NCBI RefSeq assembly: GCF_947172395.1 | Contig: NC_069102.1 | Span: 7,346,442 to 7,410,441, forward strand | DNA from: Bicyclus anynana | Lineage: Eukaryota; Arthropoda; Insecta; Lepidoptera; Nymphalidae | Length of the DNA stretch: 64,000 nt | Reading direction: 5' to 3' | In this document: positions 1-10,750 of the stretch, in pieces | Layout: each line of letters begins with the position of its first letter | Position numbering within the stretch: the first letter of the stretch is position 1 | The notes under the pieces: model-generated | The model's database searches: none | What the model was told of the DNA's origin: nothing | Seen by the model: the letters and a program-made list of their open reading frames with translations, nothing else | Translations under genes and position numbers: made by a program

Positions 1-870
1 GTAACGGTTGCATAAAAGTGGCTATTAAAATACGAGATTAAACGTTCTAGAGGTAGATTGTATGTTAAGTGAATTATAAAGTAAGTGTTCTCATGTGGAT
101 ACACAGAAATGCGTTTCATTATGGCCGCCCTGTAGTTAATCGTGTTACGTGGCCATGTGTGCGGACTACGTGACAGGCGGTGAACGTCGGACTGACAGTT
201 TTACGATGCAGTGTTGCCAGTCTAGCATGTTTATTGTTCCGGCAAATACGAGTACATTATATCCCTTTATTAGCTCCTCCTCCTTTGGTTGATATCAGTA
301 AATCGTAACAGTTGCATAAAAGTTGCTATTAAAATACGAAATTAAACGTTCTAGAGGTAGATTGTCCTCGTAATGTTAAGTGAATAATAAAGTAAATGTT
401 CTCATGTGGATGCACGTAAATGCATTTCATTACAGTCGCTCTGTAGCTAATTTTGTTACGTGGCCATGTGTGCGGATTGCGGGACATGCGGCGACGAACA
501 TCGGAGTGTCAGCCTTGCAAGTATGCCAGTGTAGCATATTTAATGTCCCGGTAAATACTAGTAAGTATCCCTTTGAATTAGCTCCTCATAGATAAACGCC
601 TCAAGGTTTTTGGTAGGTAATAGTAGATTGTATCAGTTACGTAATAGTGGATATTAAAATACGAGATTAAACGTTCTAGAGGTAGATTATAAAGTAAATG
701 TTCTCTTTTAGATACAAGTAAATGGGTTTCATTATGGCCGCTCTGTAGCTAATCGTGTTACGGGCATAGTATGCGGGATAAGTGGCGGTGAACGTTGAAG
801 TGACTGCCTTGCGTCACAGTGTTGCCAGTTTAGCAAGTTTAATATTCTAGAAAATATGCGTATGAACCCT
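1..870. repeat. Tandem array of about 305-325 bp, three diverged units
   Basis: Three units share the core ATTAAAATACGAGATTAAAC followed by GTTCTAGAGGTAGATT. The core lies near 24, 328 and 653, giving periods of 304 and 325 bp. Each unit continues with shared blocks (AAGTAAATGTTCTC, GGCCATGTGTGCGG, AGTGTTGCCAGT). The first unit starts at the window edge, so the array may extend to the left. Units differ by many substitutions and small indels, so it is old. No coding content is recognised; the 71-codon ORF at 380-595 simply follows one unit. Confidence 0.85.
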
Positions 871-1039
871 GTGAACGTGTTAAAAAATAGCAAAGCAACT
901 AAGAGTTAGTATCGAAATACGTGTGGCACTCGGAACTGCCCCGGTAAAGCTATTGCATATAATTTTTTATCGACTTATGCAATTATAAATATTTATTTAT
1001 TTTATTTATGCAGTATTTTCTTTATTTTAGAATTCAAAA

Positions 1040-1500
1040 CTATCGTGAGTGTTATTCATATTAATTGATTATGAAACACGGCTAAAACTACGACTAGTTT
1101 CGACCCCATACGGGGCCCTTAGCCATGAGCTGGTTCTTGCATCGCGGCACGATCCAAACTGCGAAGCGGCTGCGCGACGCGCTGCTGCTCGCATTGCGCG
1201 CTGGGAGAGGGGTTGAGTTGAGTATTTTTTTAGAAAATAATAAAAATAAAAGAGTAAATAAATAAAAAAATAAAATCCCGCTCAACGTAAATGTCTTTAA
1301 CCAAACTCTGGCTTAATAAGGGGCAAACTCCCCTTAGTTTCACACGACTTGTCCAGTTGAGTCGATATGATAACGTCGGAATGTGTTAACTTGATGCACG
1401 GCTTGGGTGTTAGGTTTATTTTTGTTACGGAATTTCTGGATTCGGTCACCGCGCTCAAAGCTCGCGATAAAAGCTACGCAATAGCTTAAAAATATGGCTA
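1040..1500. repeat. Dispersed repeat fragments of unknown class
   Basis: The block 1064-1190 (GAAACACGGCTA, ACTAGTTTCGA, ATGAGCTG, GCGGCACGATCC) recurs at 39995-40125. The block about 1300-1500 (TGTGTTAACTTGATGCA, GGCTTGGGTGTTA, GTTACGGAATTTCT, CAATAGCTTAAAAATAT) recurs at 13770-13920. These are dispersed repeats that I cannot classify. The GC-rich piece near 1120-1215 stands out from the AT-rich surroundings. Confidence 0.6.
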
Positions 1501-1837
1501 AACAATACAAAAGTGTGTATACTTTTGAAGCTAAAACAACATGGCTTTTATTTCCAGCCCTCTTTGAAGCGGAACACAGCTAAAAGAGCATGTAGGTATT
1601 TCAGTTTTGCCTCTTTTATTTTAACCGTCAAAGGTTATATAAAAGCTATATAAAAGTCTATATAAAAGCTGCAGATCCAATTAATATTCACTCTCACATT
1701 ATTAAAAATGGTGATAGGTACTTTGTTTCTCGGTATTTTTATTTCAATAAAAAATATAATTACTTAAAACATAACTAATTTTACTGTCACCATCGATTTA
1801 AGAAAAAAGAGTAACAGTGAGTACCACAAATTCGTTC
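1501..1837. other. No gene seen
   Basis: AT-rich spacer. The only structure is a short tandem of CTATATAAAAG-like units near 1635-1672. Confidence 0.5.
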
Positions 1838-2180
1838 GTTATCAACCCATATCCGGCTCATTGTTGAGCTCGAGTCTCAGAATGAGAGAGATTAGGCTAA
1901 TAGTCCACCACGCTGGCCCATTCGCAGACTTCTCACACGTAGAGAATTAACAAAATTCTCTGATATCTATTGATCATATCCAAAACCTGCATATCAGAGA
2001 ATTTTGTTAATTCTCCTCCCTCTGCTTCCAATACCGGAGAGTGTGGGTTCGAATCCGATCCGGAGTATGCACCTCCAACTTTTCAGTTGTGCGCATTTTA
2101 AGAAATTAAGTATCACATGTCGCAAACGGTGAAGGAAAACATTGTGAGGAATATGGGTTGATAATGATGAATGATGAAAG
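1838..2180. mobile_element. SINE-1, rearranged head-to-head copy
   Basis: A minus-strand 3' half (1838-1960: ATCAACCCATATCCGGCTCA, then GTCCACCACGCTGGCCCA) is joined to plus-strand 5' and central parts. The join contains a perfect 25-bp inverted repeat (1942-1966 and 1991-2015). The plus part carries the polymerase III B box GGGTTCGAATCC and the CACCTCCAACTTTTCAGTTG body, and ends GGGTTGATAATGATGAATG. The family is a tRNA-derived SINE, similar from memory to the lepidopteran Metulj group; the name is not confirmed. Confidence 0.75.
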
Positions 2181-2185
2181 ATTTC

Positions 2186-2312
2186 ATAGTTCGACCCAGA
2201 ACTCGAACCCATGACTACTGGATCCTCAACCCACATGTGGTAAACTACAGAACACAGAACATAGAAAACGTTAAATCTAACGCTTGCGGAGTAAACCATT
2301 GGACTTACGAGG
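2186..2312 (-). mobile_element. tRNA-derived SINE fragment, another family
   Basis: Read on the minus strand it starts GCCTCGTAAGTCCAATGG (A-box-like) and later has GGGTTCGAGTTC (B-box-like). The two are separated by about 70 extra bases. A similar minus-strand head without the insertion lies at 54995-55080. It is not a functional tRNA because no cloverleaf of tRNA length closes. Confidence 0.5.
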
Positions 2313-2805
2313 CTATAAACTTAAAACTAAATATTTATATTAATTTTACCATCTGAAAAGTTATTATTGCAACTATAAGTATGGTTGGATAGTTTCAGGA
2401 CTGTTCAAAGGGTTAAATGGCATTTTGTTTAGCCCTCAACTGGTAGTGTGAAGGGAGTGTTAAGCGGATTTCGCGGGTATAAGTTAACCGACACCCCTAA
2501 TGGATGATAATGATTGTGACACTTGCCGCTAATGGGCGAACTAATCAAACTCGCTTGAAGGATAAGCTTAAATGGATTTGCAAATATTCAGCGCACAAAT
2601 TTCAGTGAGAGAGGTATTTTGTACCAGTGTACTAATTAGGCCGATGCCTGATTCGAATATACTGTATGTGCTACTCGAGTAACTCAAGTATTGCGGTCCG
2701 TTAAATAATTGTACTTGGCCGTCCTAAGTTTCATCATCAGTGAGCAACAGCCGATAGACGTCTAGGGCGTCAGTAATATAGAGGCACTCTAAGAAGAAGA
2801 AGAGG
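2313..2805. other. No gene seen
   Basis: I recognise no coding frame or known repeat here. Confidence 0.4.
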
Positions 2806-2945
2806 ACGCCAGCATCCAGCGGGTCGACCAACACTGCGTTTCGCGTTGGGGGTACCCATTCCAGCACCTTCGGACCCCCTATCCATTGCCAATTCAACTT
2901 CGCGACTTGCTGAGCTATATCAGTGACTTCGTACTTCGTTTATTA
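2806..2945 (-). pseudogene. RTE-clade LINE 3' fragment
   Basis: The minus strand matches the C-terminal coding end seen better at 13405-13765: blocks for the KVLEW-like and VGRPPxRW-like segments and the GTCGACCAACACTGCG junction. It is truncated at both ends and lacks the terminal WTSIG codons and the (GAT)n tail. The fragment is non-functional. Confidence 0.65.
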
Positions 2946-3316
2946 TTTATTTTGTATGGTTCCAGGTTTCCATACCAGTGATTTATATAATTTATAGTGG
3001 TATCGATTTTTATATATAGTTTATTGTTTCCAAATGAGTCCTCTCCAATCATCGACAGATTAATAGAAACTTTTTTTACGTTTTTCGGGCCTTAAATGAG
3101 AAACCTACCTGGGTGCTTAAGAGCGACGGATTATCCGCATCTAACGCCTGAAAGCCTTCTAACTCCTTATTGTTAATGGCAAATCAATTCGTAGGCAGAG
3201 ACTAGGCTCTATTTTATCCTCTTTTTCACACTTGAAAATGAATGGACACGAGAAATTACGTGGGTAAAACCGCGAGGCATTAGCTAGTAATTTTATATGA
3301 TCGTTTCCTATTTTAA

Positions 3317-3612
3317 TTAACCGACTTCAAAAAAAGGAGGAGGTTCTCAATTCGTCTGTATGTTTTTTTTTTGTATGTATGTTACCTCATTACTCGAAGA
3401 CGCCTGGACCGATTTGAATAATTCTTTTTTTGTTTGAAAGGGTATCCTCCTGAGGTGGTCCCATTGTCACCATTTCAGGATCTGATGATGGGATCCTGGA
3501 GAAATCGATGGAAACTTTCTAAAATTGTAAGGTGATATATAGAACATAGTATGATGTTATTTTTCGCTTTTTAGTTTAGGCAGTATGTTATACATTTTTG
3601 AAGTCGGTTAAA
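3317..3612. mobile_element. Short foldback-type element with AACCGACTTC ends
   Basis: Begins TTAACCGACTTCAAAAAAAG, GAGGAGG and ends TTTTTGAAGTCGGTTAA, giving about 11-bp terminal inverted repeats. Internal blocks (GGACCGATTT, GGTGGTCCCATT, CAGGATCTGATGATGG, CTGGAGAAATCGA, TTATTTTTCGCTTTTTAGTT) match the 1.05-kb copies at 10.75, 15.85 and 42.8 kb. This is an internally deleted derivative. Confidence 0.75.
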
Positions 3613-4248
3613 TTTTTTTTATTAAATTTTTTTTACATTGACATTTGCAGCACGTGTAACTTTGTTGACAATACGTATTACAGACGACAGGATTTGTTGT
3701 GTAAAAGCAAACAAATCGTTTAAACTGCGGGCGAAAATTTCGACAAACATTGCCCACGTAATATTGTACATTAGAGGGTTACCTCTGTAATTACTGCCCA
3801 TATGTAATAACTTTCATTTCTAGCCGTAATGGTACCACAAAAATGTAACCCACATTATATGAATCTATGTGAATATAAATTTTATGTTCCATCAAATATG
3901 TAATTCATGAAAATTGCTGAAAATTAATTTTAGAGATACAAAAATAGTTTAATTGACAATTTTTCTCCGTTATCTAACTGTAATGCTTGATTAGGTATTA
4001 TTAGTATTATGAGTAATTTTGACACGATGAATATCGCTTCAAATAATGTGTGTGTGGAATTTATTTTGAATAACACTTCAATAGAAAATAGAATCATCAC
4101 GTAAAAATATTACCTAGCTAATAAAAAAATAAAGTACAGTATTCTAAAACAAAAAAAAAAAACCTTTTTTACCTTTAAAAACTATTAGGGCCATGTCGGT
4201 TGGATAAATTTAAAGTCCATAATTGACACTATGTAGGTATTACTCACG
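3613..4248. other. No gene seen
   Basis: AT-rich DNA with no supported ORF or repeat match inside the window. Confidence 0.4.
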
Positions 4249-4562
4249 TCATCATTATCAACCCATATTCGGCTCACTGCTGAACTCGAGTCTCCTCTCA
4301 AAATGAGAGGGGTTAGGTCAATTAGTCCACCACGCTGGCCCAATGCGGATTGGCAGACTTTACACACGCAGAGAATTATGAAAATTCTCTGGTATGCAGG
4401 TTTCCTCACGATGTTTTTCCTTCAATGTTTTGAGACACATGATAATTAATTTCTTAAAATGCACACAACTGAAAAAGTTGGAGGTGCATGTACTGGACCG
4501 GATTCGAACCCACACCCTCCGGGATCGGAGGCAGAGGTCATATCCACTGGGCTATCACAGCT
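4249..4562 (-). mobile_element. SINE-1, near full length
   Basis: The minus strand has an A box (TAGCCCAGTGG), a B box (GGGTTCGAATCC), the TGCACCTCCAACTTTTTCAG body, the CGTGAGGAAACCTGCATACC block, GGGCCAGCGTGGTGGACTA and the ATATGGGTTGATAATGATGA tail. It is about 310 bp and is the best reference copy for the consensus layout. Confidence 0.85.
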
Positions 4563-4951
4563 CAGCTAAGCTTACACACGTAGCTATATAATTATAATAT
4601 ACTTATTCTATTTATATAATATGTTTACATAGAATATTGTGTTAGCTTATACGTATGTTCAACATTAATTGAAAACGATTAGGACTGGTGCGGTAATCGA
4701 AACTCTGTGTCCCTTCCTCGGCTGATTCCGACCAATTAAACTTTTATTGTGATTTAGAATCTGGGATAAATCTTTTCAGTACCTACTGTTTCTATATCGT
4801 ACTTGTAATTTTGTAATAGCGTATATACCTACTATGTATGTATACAGCTGGCTCGGCCGTTATAAAACACTGTATCTAAAAACATGTTTTGTTACCTGCA
4901 ACACACAACGCCTTCTGTTTTGTTTTCCGTATTTTTAGTTTATTAACTTTA
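4563..4951. other. No gene seen
   Basis: AT-rich spacer between a SINE and a Helitron; nothing recognised. Confidence 0.4.
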
Positions 4952-5143
4952 CTAGCTAACGCGCAATTTCACCCGCGTGGTTCCCGTTCCCATAGATTTT
5001 GGGGATAAAATATAGCCTATAGCCTTCCTCGATAAACGGGCTATCTAACACTGAAAGAATTTTTCAAATCGGACCAGTAGTTTCTGAGATTAGCGCGCTC
5101 AATCAAACAAACAAACTCTTCAGCTTTATAATATTACTATAGA
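4952..5143 (-). mobile_element. Short non-autonomous Helitron
   Basis: On the minus strand it starts TC (TCTATAGTAATATTATAAAG) after an A and ends CTAG before a T, as Helitrons do. The body has the family blocks GGTCCGATTTGAAAAATTCT, AGTGTTAGATAGCCC and GGGAACCACGCGGGTGAAAT. There is no Rep/helicase coding, so it is non-autonomous. It resembles, from memory, the Lep1-type Helitrons of Lepidoptera. Confidence 0.75.
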
Positions 5144-5189
5144 TTTTTGTCATATCTTGTATATAGTGTGTGTCAAAAAAAAAATCATT

Positions 5190-5213
5190 TTCTTTCTTTC
5201 TTTCTTTTGAAAA
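5190..5213. repeat. (TTTC)n microsatellite
   Basis: Short run of TTTC/CTTT units after a poly-A stretch. Confidence 0.7.
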
Positions 5214-5322
5214 ATAGCGTTATTTATTATTAATCAAAACAGAATCAACTGAGATACAGTGAGTGAGATTTTGTGTATTTTTAAGTGTACAAAATCACTT
5301 AAATACCGGTACCATATATGTA

Positions 5323-5630
5323 AGCCGTGATAGCCCAGTGGATATAACCTCTACCTCCGATTCCGAAGGGTGTGGGTTCGAATCCGTCGCATGCACGTCT
5401 AACTTTTTAGTTGCAAAATGCACACATTTTAAGAAATTAAATTTCACGTGTCTAAAACGGTGAAGGAAAACATCGTGAGGAAACTAGAAATTTTTTTTAA
5501 TTCTCTACGTGTGTGTAGTCTGAAAATCCGCGTTGGGCCTGCGTGGTGGATTAATGGCCTAACTCCTCTCATTCTGAGAGGAGACTCGAGCTCAGCAGTG
5601 AGCCAAATATGGGTTGATAACAACGACGAC
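5323..5630 (+). mobile_element. SINE-1, near full length
   Basis: Starts AGCCGTGATAGCCCAGTGG and has the B box GGGTTCGAATCC. It continues through the family body and ends ATATGGGTTGATAACAACGA with a degenerate tail. A 14-base ATTTTTTTTAATTC change marks divergence in the central block. Confidence 0.85.
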
Positions 5631-6097
5631 TATATAAGGGACCATTTGCGAGGTTCTCAATTATGAGTCTCACCACAAAACACTGTATCTGATGGTATAG
5701 CATAACATCTCGTCATGGCACTTCTATATACCTACATAATAAACTACAACGACATGCTCTCTGAGGTATTTCTTAATTATAATTTCACAAGTCGTAAAGT
5801 TCCCTTTACAGCTACATTAATAATTTAGTCCACCCTCGCTCTTTATTTTGAATTTTTCAAGTTTTCTTTCAAAGTAATTTCTGTATTTACGAGTAAGTAC
5901 CTACACACCGCCACTATACCTCTACAGGATTAAAAAAAATATCAAAAAGGCAGTTAGTGATTGATTCTAAACAGGACTTGCATATTTGCCGCCAAGAGGT
6001 TATTAATTTTTTTTAACATTAATTATTCCATCAATTAAGATATTTCAATTTATCTAGATTATTTTTAATCCTACAAATATTAAATTAGATAGCCTTT
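5631..6097. other. No gene seen
   Basis: AT-rich; nothing recognised. Confidence 0.4.
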
Positions 6098-6410
6098 GAC
6101 GGCCTCTGTGGCCCAGTGGTATGCGCGGTGGATTTACAATTAGAATTCGACCCCCTATGTCCCGGCTGGGCTGATTGATGTTTCCTGACAGCAAACCCTT
6201 TCATTTGATATCCATATCATGGGGGTGATTTCAAACAGCCAGTCTTGGGGAGGCCGCCATATTGGATTTGTAATGACGTTTCTTTGTATTCATGTTCGTC
6301 ATCAGAACTCAGAGCGTGTGCAAAATTTCATCCTAATCGAAGACCGGGAAGTGGGTCAAATTGAGATTCCAAGATTTTCTTACATACATAGTACAAGTGA
6401 AGCTAAATAT
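6098..6410 (+). mobile_element. SINE-2 tRNA-like head joined to another repeat
   Basis: 6098-6190 carries GGCCTCTGTGGCCCAGTGGT, GCGCGGTGGATTTACA and CGGCTGGGCTGATTGA, the tRNA-derived head of SINE-2 with a damaged B box. The rest (CCCTTTCATTTGATATCC, CAAAATTTCATCCTAATCG, TACATACATAGTACAAGTGA) looks like a separate dispersed repeat that I could not classify. Confidence 0.55.
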
Positions 6411-6989
6411 AAGCGTGTTAATTTATTTATTTATTATCACTTACATTAACTAAAATAATAAAATGTAACTAAATTATAAATCACTCTAAGTGTAGTGATT
6501 ATTTACAAACAAACACAGCATTAAAAAAAGAAGAACAGTAAATAAAAGATAACTTAAATATCACAAATAAAGAATATACACACTCGTATTATTAACTTAA
6601 AAAGAAGAAGAAATTAGAGAAAGAAAGAAAATGAAATAAGATGAGCACATTAGTCATAAGAGTACCAAGTTAAAAATGGTTATTTGTGCGTCTCATCTAT
6701 CTAAGTCTTGTGGAGGCAGAAACTACATTAAACTTTGATGCCTCATACGTGACAACAGCTTTATAAGTTTGGGCATAATTTATTGGTAGAACGTTACACA
6801 GCACAAATTCGTGACCTTTGGGAACCTTTCCTGTTATATGTCAAAGTAACGAAATCGGTAATGTGATAGGTAACTAGATAATCTTTTTTCACCAAATACG
6901 TGTGGGCGGGACAAGTATACCCTTGTTGTGGAGCTAAGGTAAATTTTACTTTTAATTTGTTTTATTTGGCTTAAATAAATTATGAATTT
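6411..6989. other. No gene seen
   Basis: Very A/T-rich low-complexity DNA; no coding frame supported. Confidence 0.4.
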
Positions 6990-7160
6990 ATCTTTACGAA
7001 TATTATGAAGAGGTAAAGTTTGTGGTATTATAGGGGGTAATCTCTGGATCTGCTCAACCGATTTTGAAAATTCTTTTACCACTAGGAAACCATGTTAGAT
7101 TTTGTGAGTGTCGTAGGCTATATTTTATGATCGTGTTATCACAAAAACGGGAACTACGAT
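6990..7160 (+). mobile_element. Helitron-like fragment
   Basis: ATATTATGAAGAGGTAAAGT, TATAGGGGGTAATCTCTGGA, CAACCGATTTTGAAAATTCT and GTAGGCTATATTTTATG recur at 8030-8195. They fit the 5' and middle part of a Helitron related to the CTAG-ending families. Both ends are truncated. Confidence 0.55.
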
Positions 7161-7161
7161 A

Positions 7162-7340
7162 TTTTTTTCATTCTTCACAAGTTAGCTCTTGACTACAATC
7201 TCATCTGATGGTAATTCATGATGCAATCTATGATGGAAGCTGACTAACTTGTTAAGAGAAGGATGAAACGACATCGTACCGACACGCTAAATCGCTTGGC
7301 GGTAGGTCTTTGCCGGTAGGGTGGTAACTAGCCACGGCAT
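7162..7340 (-). mobile_element. SINE-2, 5'-truncated
   Basis: The minus strand keeps the middle and tail: ACCACCCTACCGGCAAAGAC, CCGCCAAGCGATTTAGCG and the terminal hairpin region ending in GCTAACTTGTGAAGAATG. The tRNA-like head is missing. Confidence 0.7.
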
Positions 7341-7459
7341 CAGCCAAAATATGGGCATAATAAACTTTATGTGTTATGGTTGCAGTGTTTGAAGCTAAAT
7401 AAACAACATTTCTGTAAAAAGTACCTCTATTTTTTATTAGCATCCGTTAATTGGTACCA

Positions 7460-7545
7460 AACCTCTCTAGTTTTATAGCTATGATTAGTCTAATTACATT
7501 AGTAAACGGCCGTAGTGATTTCGTACGGAATTAACACTGGTGTAA
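7460..7545. repeat. Dispersed repeat shared with 12425-12505
   Basis: TTTTATAGCTATGATTAG, TAAACGGCCGTAGTGATTT and CGTACGGAATTAACAC match the diverged copy near 12425-12505. Class unknown. Confidence 0.5.
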
Positions 7546-7588
7546 TTAATTGTATGACTACATTTAGTTCATTAAGATTGGCAAATTA

Positions 7589-7854
7589 TCTAATATATAA
7601 AACTCATGTTACAATGTTCGTTCCCATACTCCACCGAAACGGCTTGACCGATTCTTATGAAATTTTTTATGCATTTTCAGTAAGTCTGGGAATCGGTTAT
7701 TATCTCTTTTTCAATAGGTGTAGGGTAGGGATAGGGTTGGGTAGGGGTAGCTTGGGTAGGTAGGGGTATGGTAGGTGTAGCGTGGGAGTAGGGTAGGGTA
7801 GGAAGTAGATTAAGATAATTGTCGGAAATGAGTCAAAGCGAAGCTTGACGCTAG
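7589..7854 (+). mobile_element. Helitron carrying a G-rich minisatellite
   Basis: Starts TCTAATATATAAAACTCATG after an A and ends AAGCGAAGCTTGACGCTAG before a T. A short stem AGCG...CGCT lies just before CTAG, which is the Helitron signature. The inside contains the array GTAGGGTAGGGATAGGG and variants (about 7715-7803). The larger relative is at 57847-58374. Confidence 0.75.
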
Positions 7855-8029
7855 TTTTGTTTACTTTATAAAAATGAGCACATAATGGGACGGTTATTAT
7901 CTAAATTACAAATTATAAACTAAATAAAAAAAATAATATGTATCTACTTACAGGAAGGCCAAAGTGTAAAAGATGATGGCAAGTAATACCTGTGAACAGA
8001 AATAATATATATAAAATAATAGAAATATT

Positions 8030-8195
8030 ACACTAATATTTTAAAGAGGTAAACTGTGGTATTGTAGGGGGTAAACTCAGGTAAACTCTGAATCTGCTGA
8101 ACCGATTTTGTAAATACTCTTACCACTAGAAATCCGAGTTATTTGTGAGTATCACAGCTCCGTATTTTATCCCCGTATTCTTATAGTGGCAAATA
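8030..8195 (+). mobile_element. Helitron-like fragment, second copy
   Basis: Matches 6990-7160: GAGGTAAACTGTGGTATTG, TAGGGGGTAAACTC, CTGCTGAACCGATTTTG, CTCTTACCACTAGAAATCC, GTATTTTATCCCCGTATTC. Termini are not preserved. Confidence 0.5.
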
Positions 8196-8308
8196 ATAAT
8201 AAATAAAGGAGAATATAAAGAATTTCATTTATTGAAGCTAATGTACATTTACAATTTTGATGATTTAAGAAAGTATTTTCTGAACGGAGTAAAGGTTTCT
8301 ACACAAAA

Positions 8309-8530
8309 TCACCATTATCAACCCATATTTGACTCACTGCTAAGCTCGAGTCTCCTTTCAGAATGAGAAGGGTTAGGTCAATAGTCCACTATGCTGGCCC
8401 AATGCGGATGGATTGGAAAGGTGGAATTGTAGTCAACTTGTAAAGAATAAAAAAAAGACACGTGATATTGAATTTCTTAACACCCACTTTAAAGTTGGAG
8501 GTGCTTGCCCCGGACCGCATTCGAACCCAA
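8309..8530 (-). mobile_element. SINE-1, truncated
   Basis: Minus-strand 3' two-thirds (ATATGGGTTGATAATGGTGA back to GGGTTCGAATGCGG). The A-box end is missing, and a roughly 30-bp central stretch differs from other copies. Confidence 0.75.
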
Positions 8531-9298
8531 AATATACAAAATATATGTATGGTATTTAGAAATTGCTCTAGATATAGGAAATAGGTATAGCTGTCGGAGA
8601 TAAGCTTATAAGGATCTTTGATAGATAGCCGTGCCGACGTGGACGTCGCCAATCAGTAAAAGGGTTCGCTAAAGTGACGGAAACAGGTACATAATTAATC
8701 AACATCTTGCTTGTCACAGGTTGTTTGTGCCATGTTTTAGCCATTTGCTTAACACTTTCGCTGCGGAACGAGGTCAATTGACCTTGTAAACGTTACGAGG
8801 TCGATAAACCTCGTTCCACACCACAAAATGTTTTAGTTCGAGGTCAAAAAACCTCGTTCCGCACCAGGGGAAAGTATCAGTGCCGCAGCGAACGACTGAA
8901 ACTCGCAAACAATCGGAAACTTTGTAACCTGAGCACACTGAGTAAAGTCGAGCATAGGTATGCTAAAGCTGAGCATACGTAATCTGAGCGTAGTCTTGCA
9001 ACGGATTAAAACGTCCGAGATTTTAGTATTCCTGTCATGGATTAGACTCTGCTGCACATATACTGAAACAATGTGTGTATGTTGCCTTGTTGTAAATGAA
9101 TGTTGCATTTCCGATGGCTGGTCTATATTTAGCAAGGCGTAGAGTAGTAGATTACCTTTTATCAATAACAGCCTATATAGCCTCCCTTCTTGTAAGAGGA
9201 ATATGGATCCTAGATCAACCACGCTGCTTTTATGCGGGTTGGTGGGCTTAAGTTAATGTTTGGATCCGTAACGATTGGTCGTAATCCAATCATTATTA
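8531..9298. other. No gene; hairpin cluster with GAGGTC motifs
   Basis: 8749-8870 holds three GAGGTC segments, two of which fold with a nearby ACCTCG. The segment starts TTAACACTTTCGCTGCGGAA and a related GCCGCAGCGAACG lies at 8882-8894. This is reminiscent of a piggyBac-like MITE end, but no second TTAA is found. The 129-codon minus ORF at 8833-9222 has no recognisable domain and I do not call it a gene. Confidence 0.4.
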
Positions 9299-9300
9299 AA

Positions 9301-9591
9301 TCATCATTATCAACCCATAGCTCACTGCTGAGCTCGAGTCTCCTCTCAGAATGAGAGGGGTTAGGCCAATAGTTCACCACACTGGCCAAATGCGGATTGG
9401 CAGACTTCACACACGCAGAGAATTAAGAAAATTCTCAGGTGTGCAGGTTTCCTTACGATGTTTTCATTCACCGTTTGAGACATGTGATATTTAATTTCTT
9501 AAAATACACACAACTGAAAAGTCGGAGGTGTATTCCCCGGACCGGATTCAAACCCACACCCTTCGGAATAGGCAGAGGTCATATCCACTGG
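9301..9591 (-). mobile_element. SINE-1
   Basis: Minus strand: B box GGGTTTGAATCC, body TACACCTCCGACTTTTCAG, GGCCAGTGTGGTGAACTA and ATGGGTTGATAATGATGA tail. The 5' end stops near the CCAGTGG of the A box. Confidence 0.8.
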
Positions 9592-9933
9592 CTGGCTTAA
9601 CGTCCTTGAGCTACGGGGGTATAACAGTACAGTTCGTTACATGTAGAACGGTGCGGGTGACAGTTTGTTTCACTCTTGAAAGTTTGCCGCGATTCACTAT
9701 AAAAGTACGTATTATATACTGATCTGACTGATGACCGTCACCGTACCCATGCTATCTGAAAAACACTTTAACAACTTTAACTCCGGGTTCATGAGTTTTT
9801 CTAAAAGTTTCTTAGAAAAAAGAAAAAACTCAATTTACTCAAACTCCTGACCTCGTGGTCCTAAGCCACATAAAGCTAACCGAACTGAACTAACAAGATA
9901 ATTTTGGTACATCTACTTTGAAATTAAGTTTCG

Positions 9934-10040
9934 AAGCCTCAATAGCTTAGAGGTAAAGGGGTCGGACTCATCACCAAGAGGTGGTGGTTCGATCCGCGCC
10001 CGCTGGACTATTGTCATACCCACCATTAACACAGAATTTT
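9934..10040 (+). mobile_element. tRNA-like SINE head (SINE-3)
   Basis: CCTCAATAGCTTAGAGGTAA (A-box-like) and GGTGGTTCGATCCGCGCCC (B-box-like), followed by GCTGGACTATTGTC and TACCCACCATTAACAC. A second copy lies at 58709-58830. These are SINE heads rather than tRNA genes. Confidence 0.55.
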
Positions 10041-10534
10041 CCTACGAATTGGAGGGGAATGGAATATTGGTCATATTTAAAAGATATATCAAATATTCTT
10101 TGTTTTTTTTAATAGTTTATTCATCAATACACAAGTTGAAGGCGCTCAGCAATGATTCTAACGAGACTTTCACTAAAAAATTCTCTTTTTTCACTTTTTT
10201 ATCTCGAAAAATTTCGCTGGATTTGTTAATAACTTGATTGCACGCAAAGTCGCGGGAATCCGCTGGTTTTTAATATGAAAGCCATCCACCCAGCCATAAA
10301 ACTTTATTGTCAGGTTGAAAGTACTTAATGGAACAAGTTACTCCATAGAGAATTCTCGTAACTAGCGTTAGCTTGAACCGCAGACAAGTTGAGAGTATTA
10401 TGTCTTAATTAAATGGAACGTGAAAGTTGCAGTTTGCACTTGCAGTTGGCTTCTTTACTGCACTGGGACTTCATTCATTTGATCAAGTGCTAGTGAAGAG
10501 GTTACGTGAAGGCAAAACAATAATTGAGTGACGT

Positions 10535-10705
10535 TAGGGTAGGGGTAGGGTAAGTTACGGGTACAGTAGAGGTAGGGTATGGTAGGGCAGGGGTATGGTT
10601 TGGGTAGGGTAGGGTAAGTTAGGGTAGCGGTAGGGAAAGGGTAGGGGTAGGGTAGGGGTAGGGTAGGTGTAAATTGGGAGTAGGGTAGGGTAGGGGTAGG
10701 GACGA
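10535..10705. repeat. G-rich minisatellite, (GGGTAGGGGTA)-like
   Basis: Irregular repeats of GGGTAGGGGTAGGGTA and variants. Same satellite as in the Helitrons at 7589 and 57847, and the right flank GACGAAGTGCA resembles the 58320 flank, so this is probably a Helitron remnant without intact ends. The minus-strand ORF at 10455-10772 (proline/tyrosine-rich) is a by-product. Confidence 0.75.
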
Positions 10706-10750
10706 AGTGCACAATTGCACATAAGTAAAATAAAAAATTTAATAAAAAAA

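Noticed and set aside
8833..9222. 129-codon minus ORF
   Set aside because: No domain recognised; it crosses the GAGGTC hairpin cluster. Length alone is not enough in this DNA.
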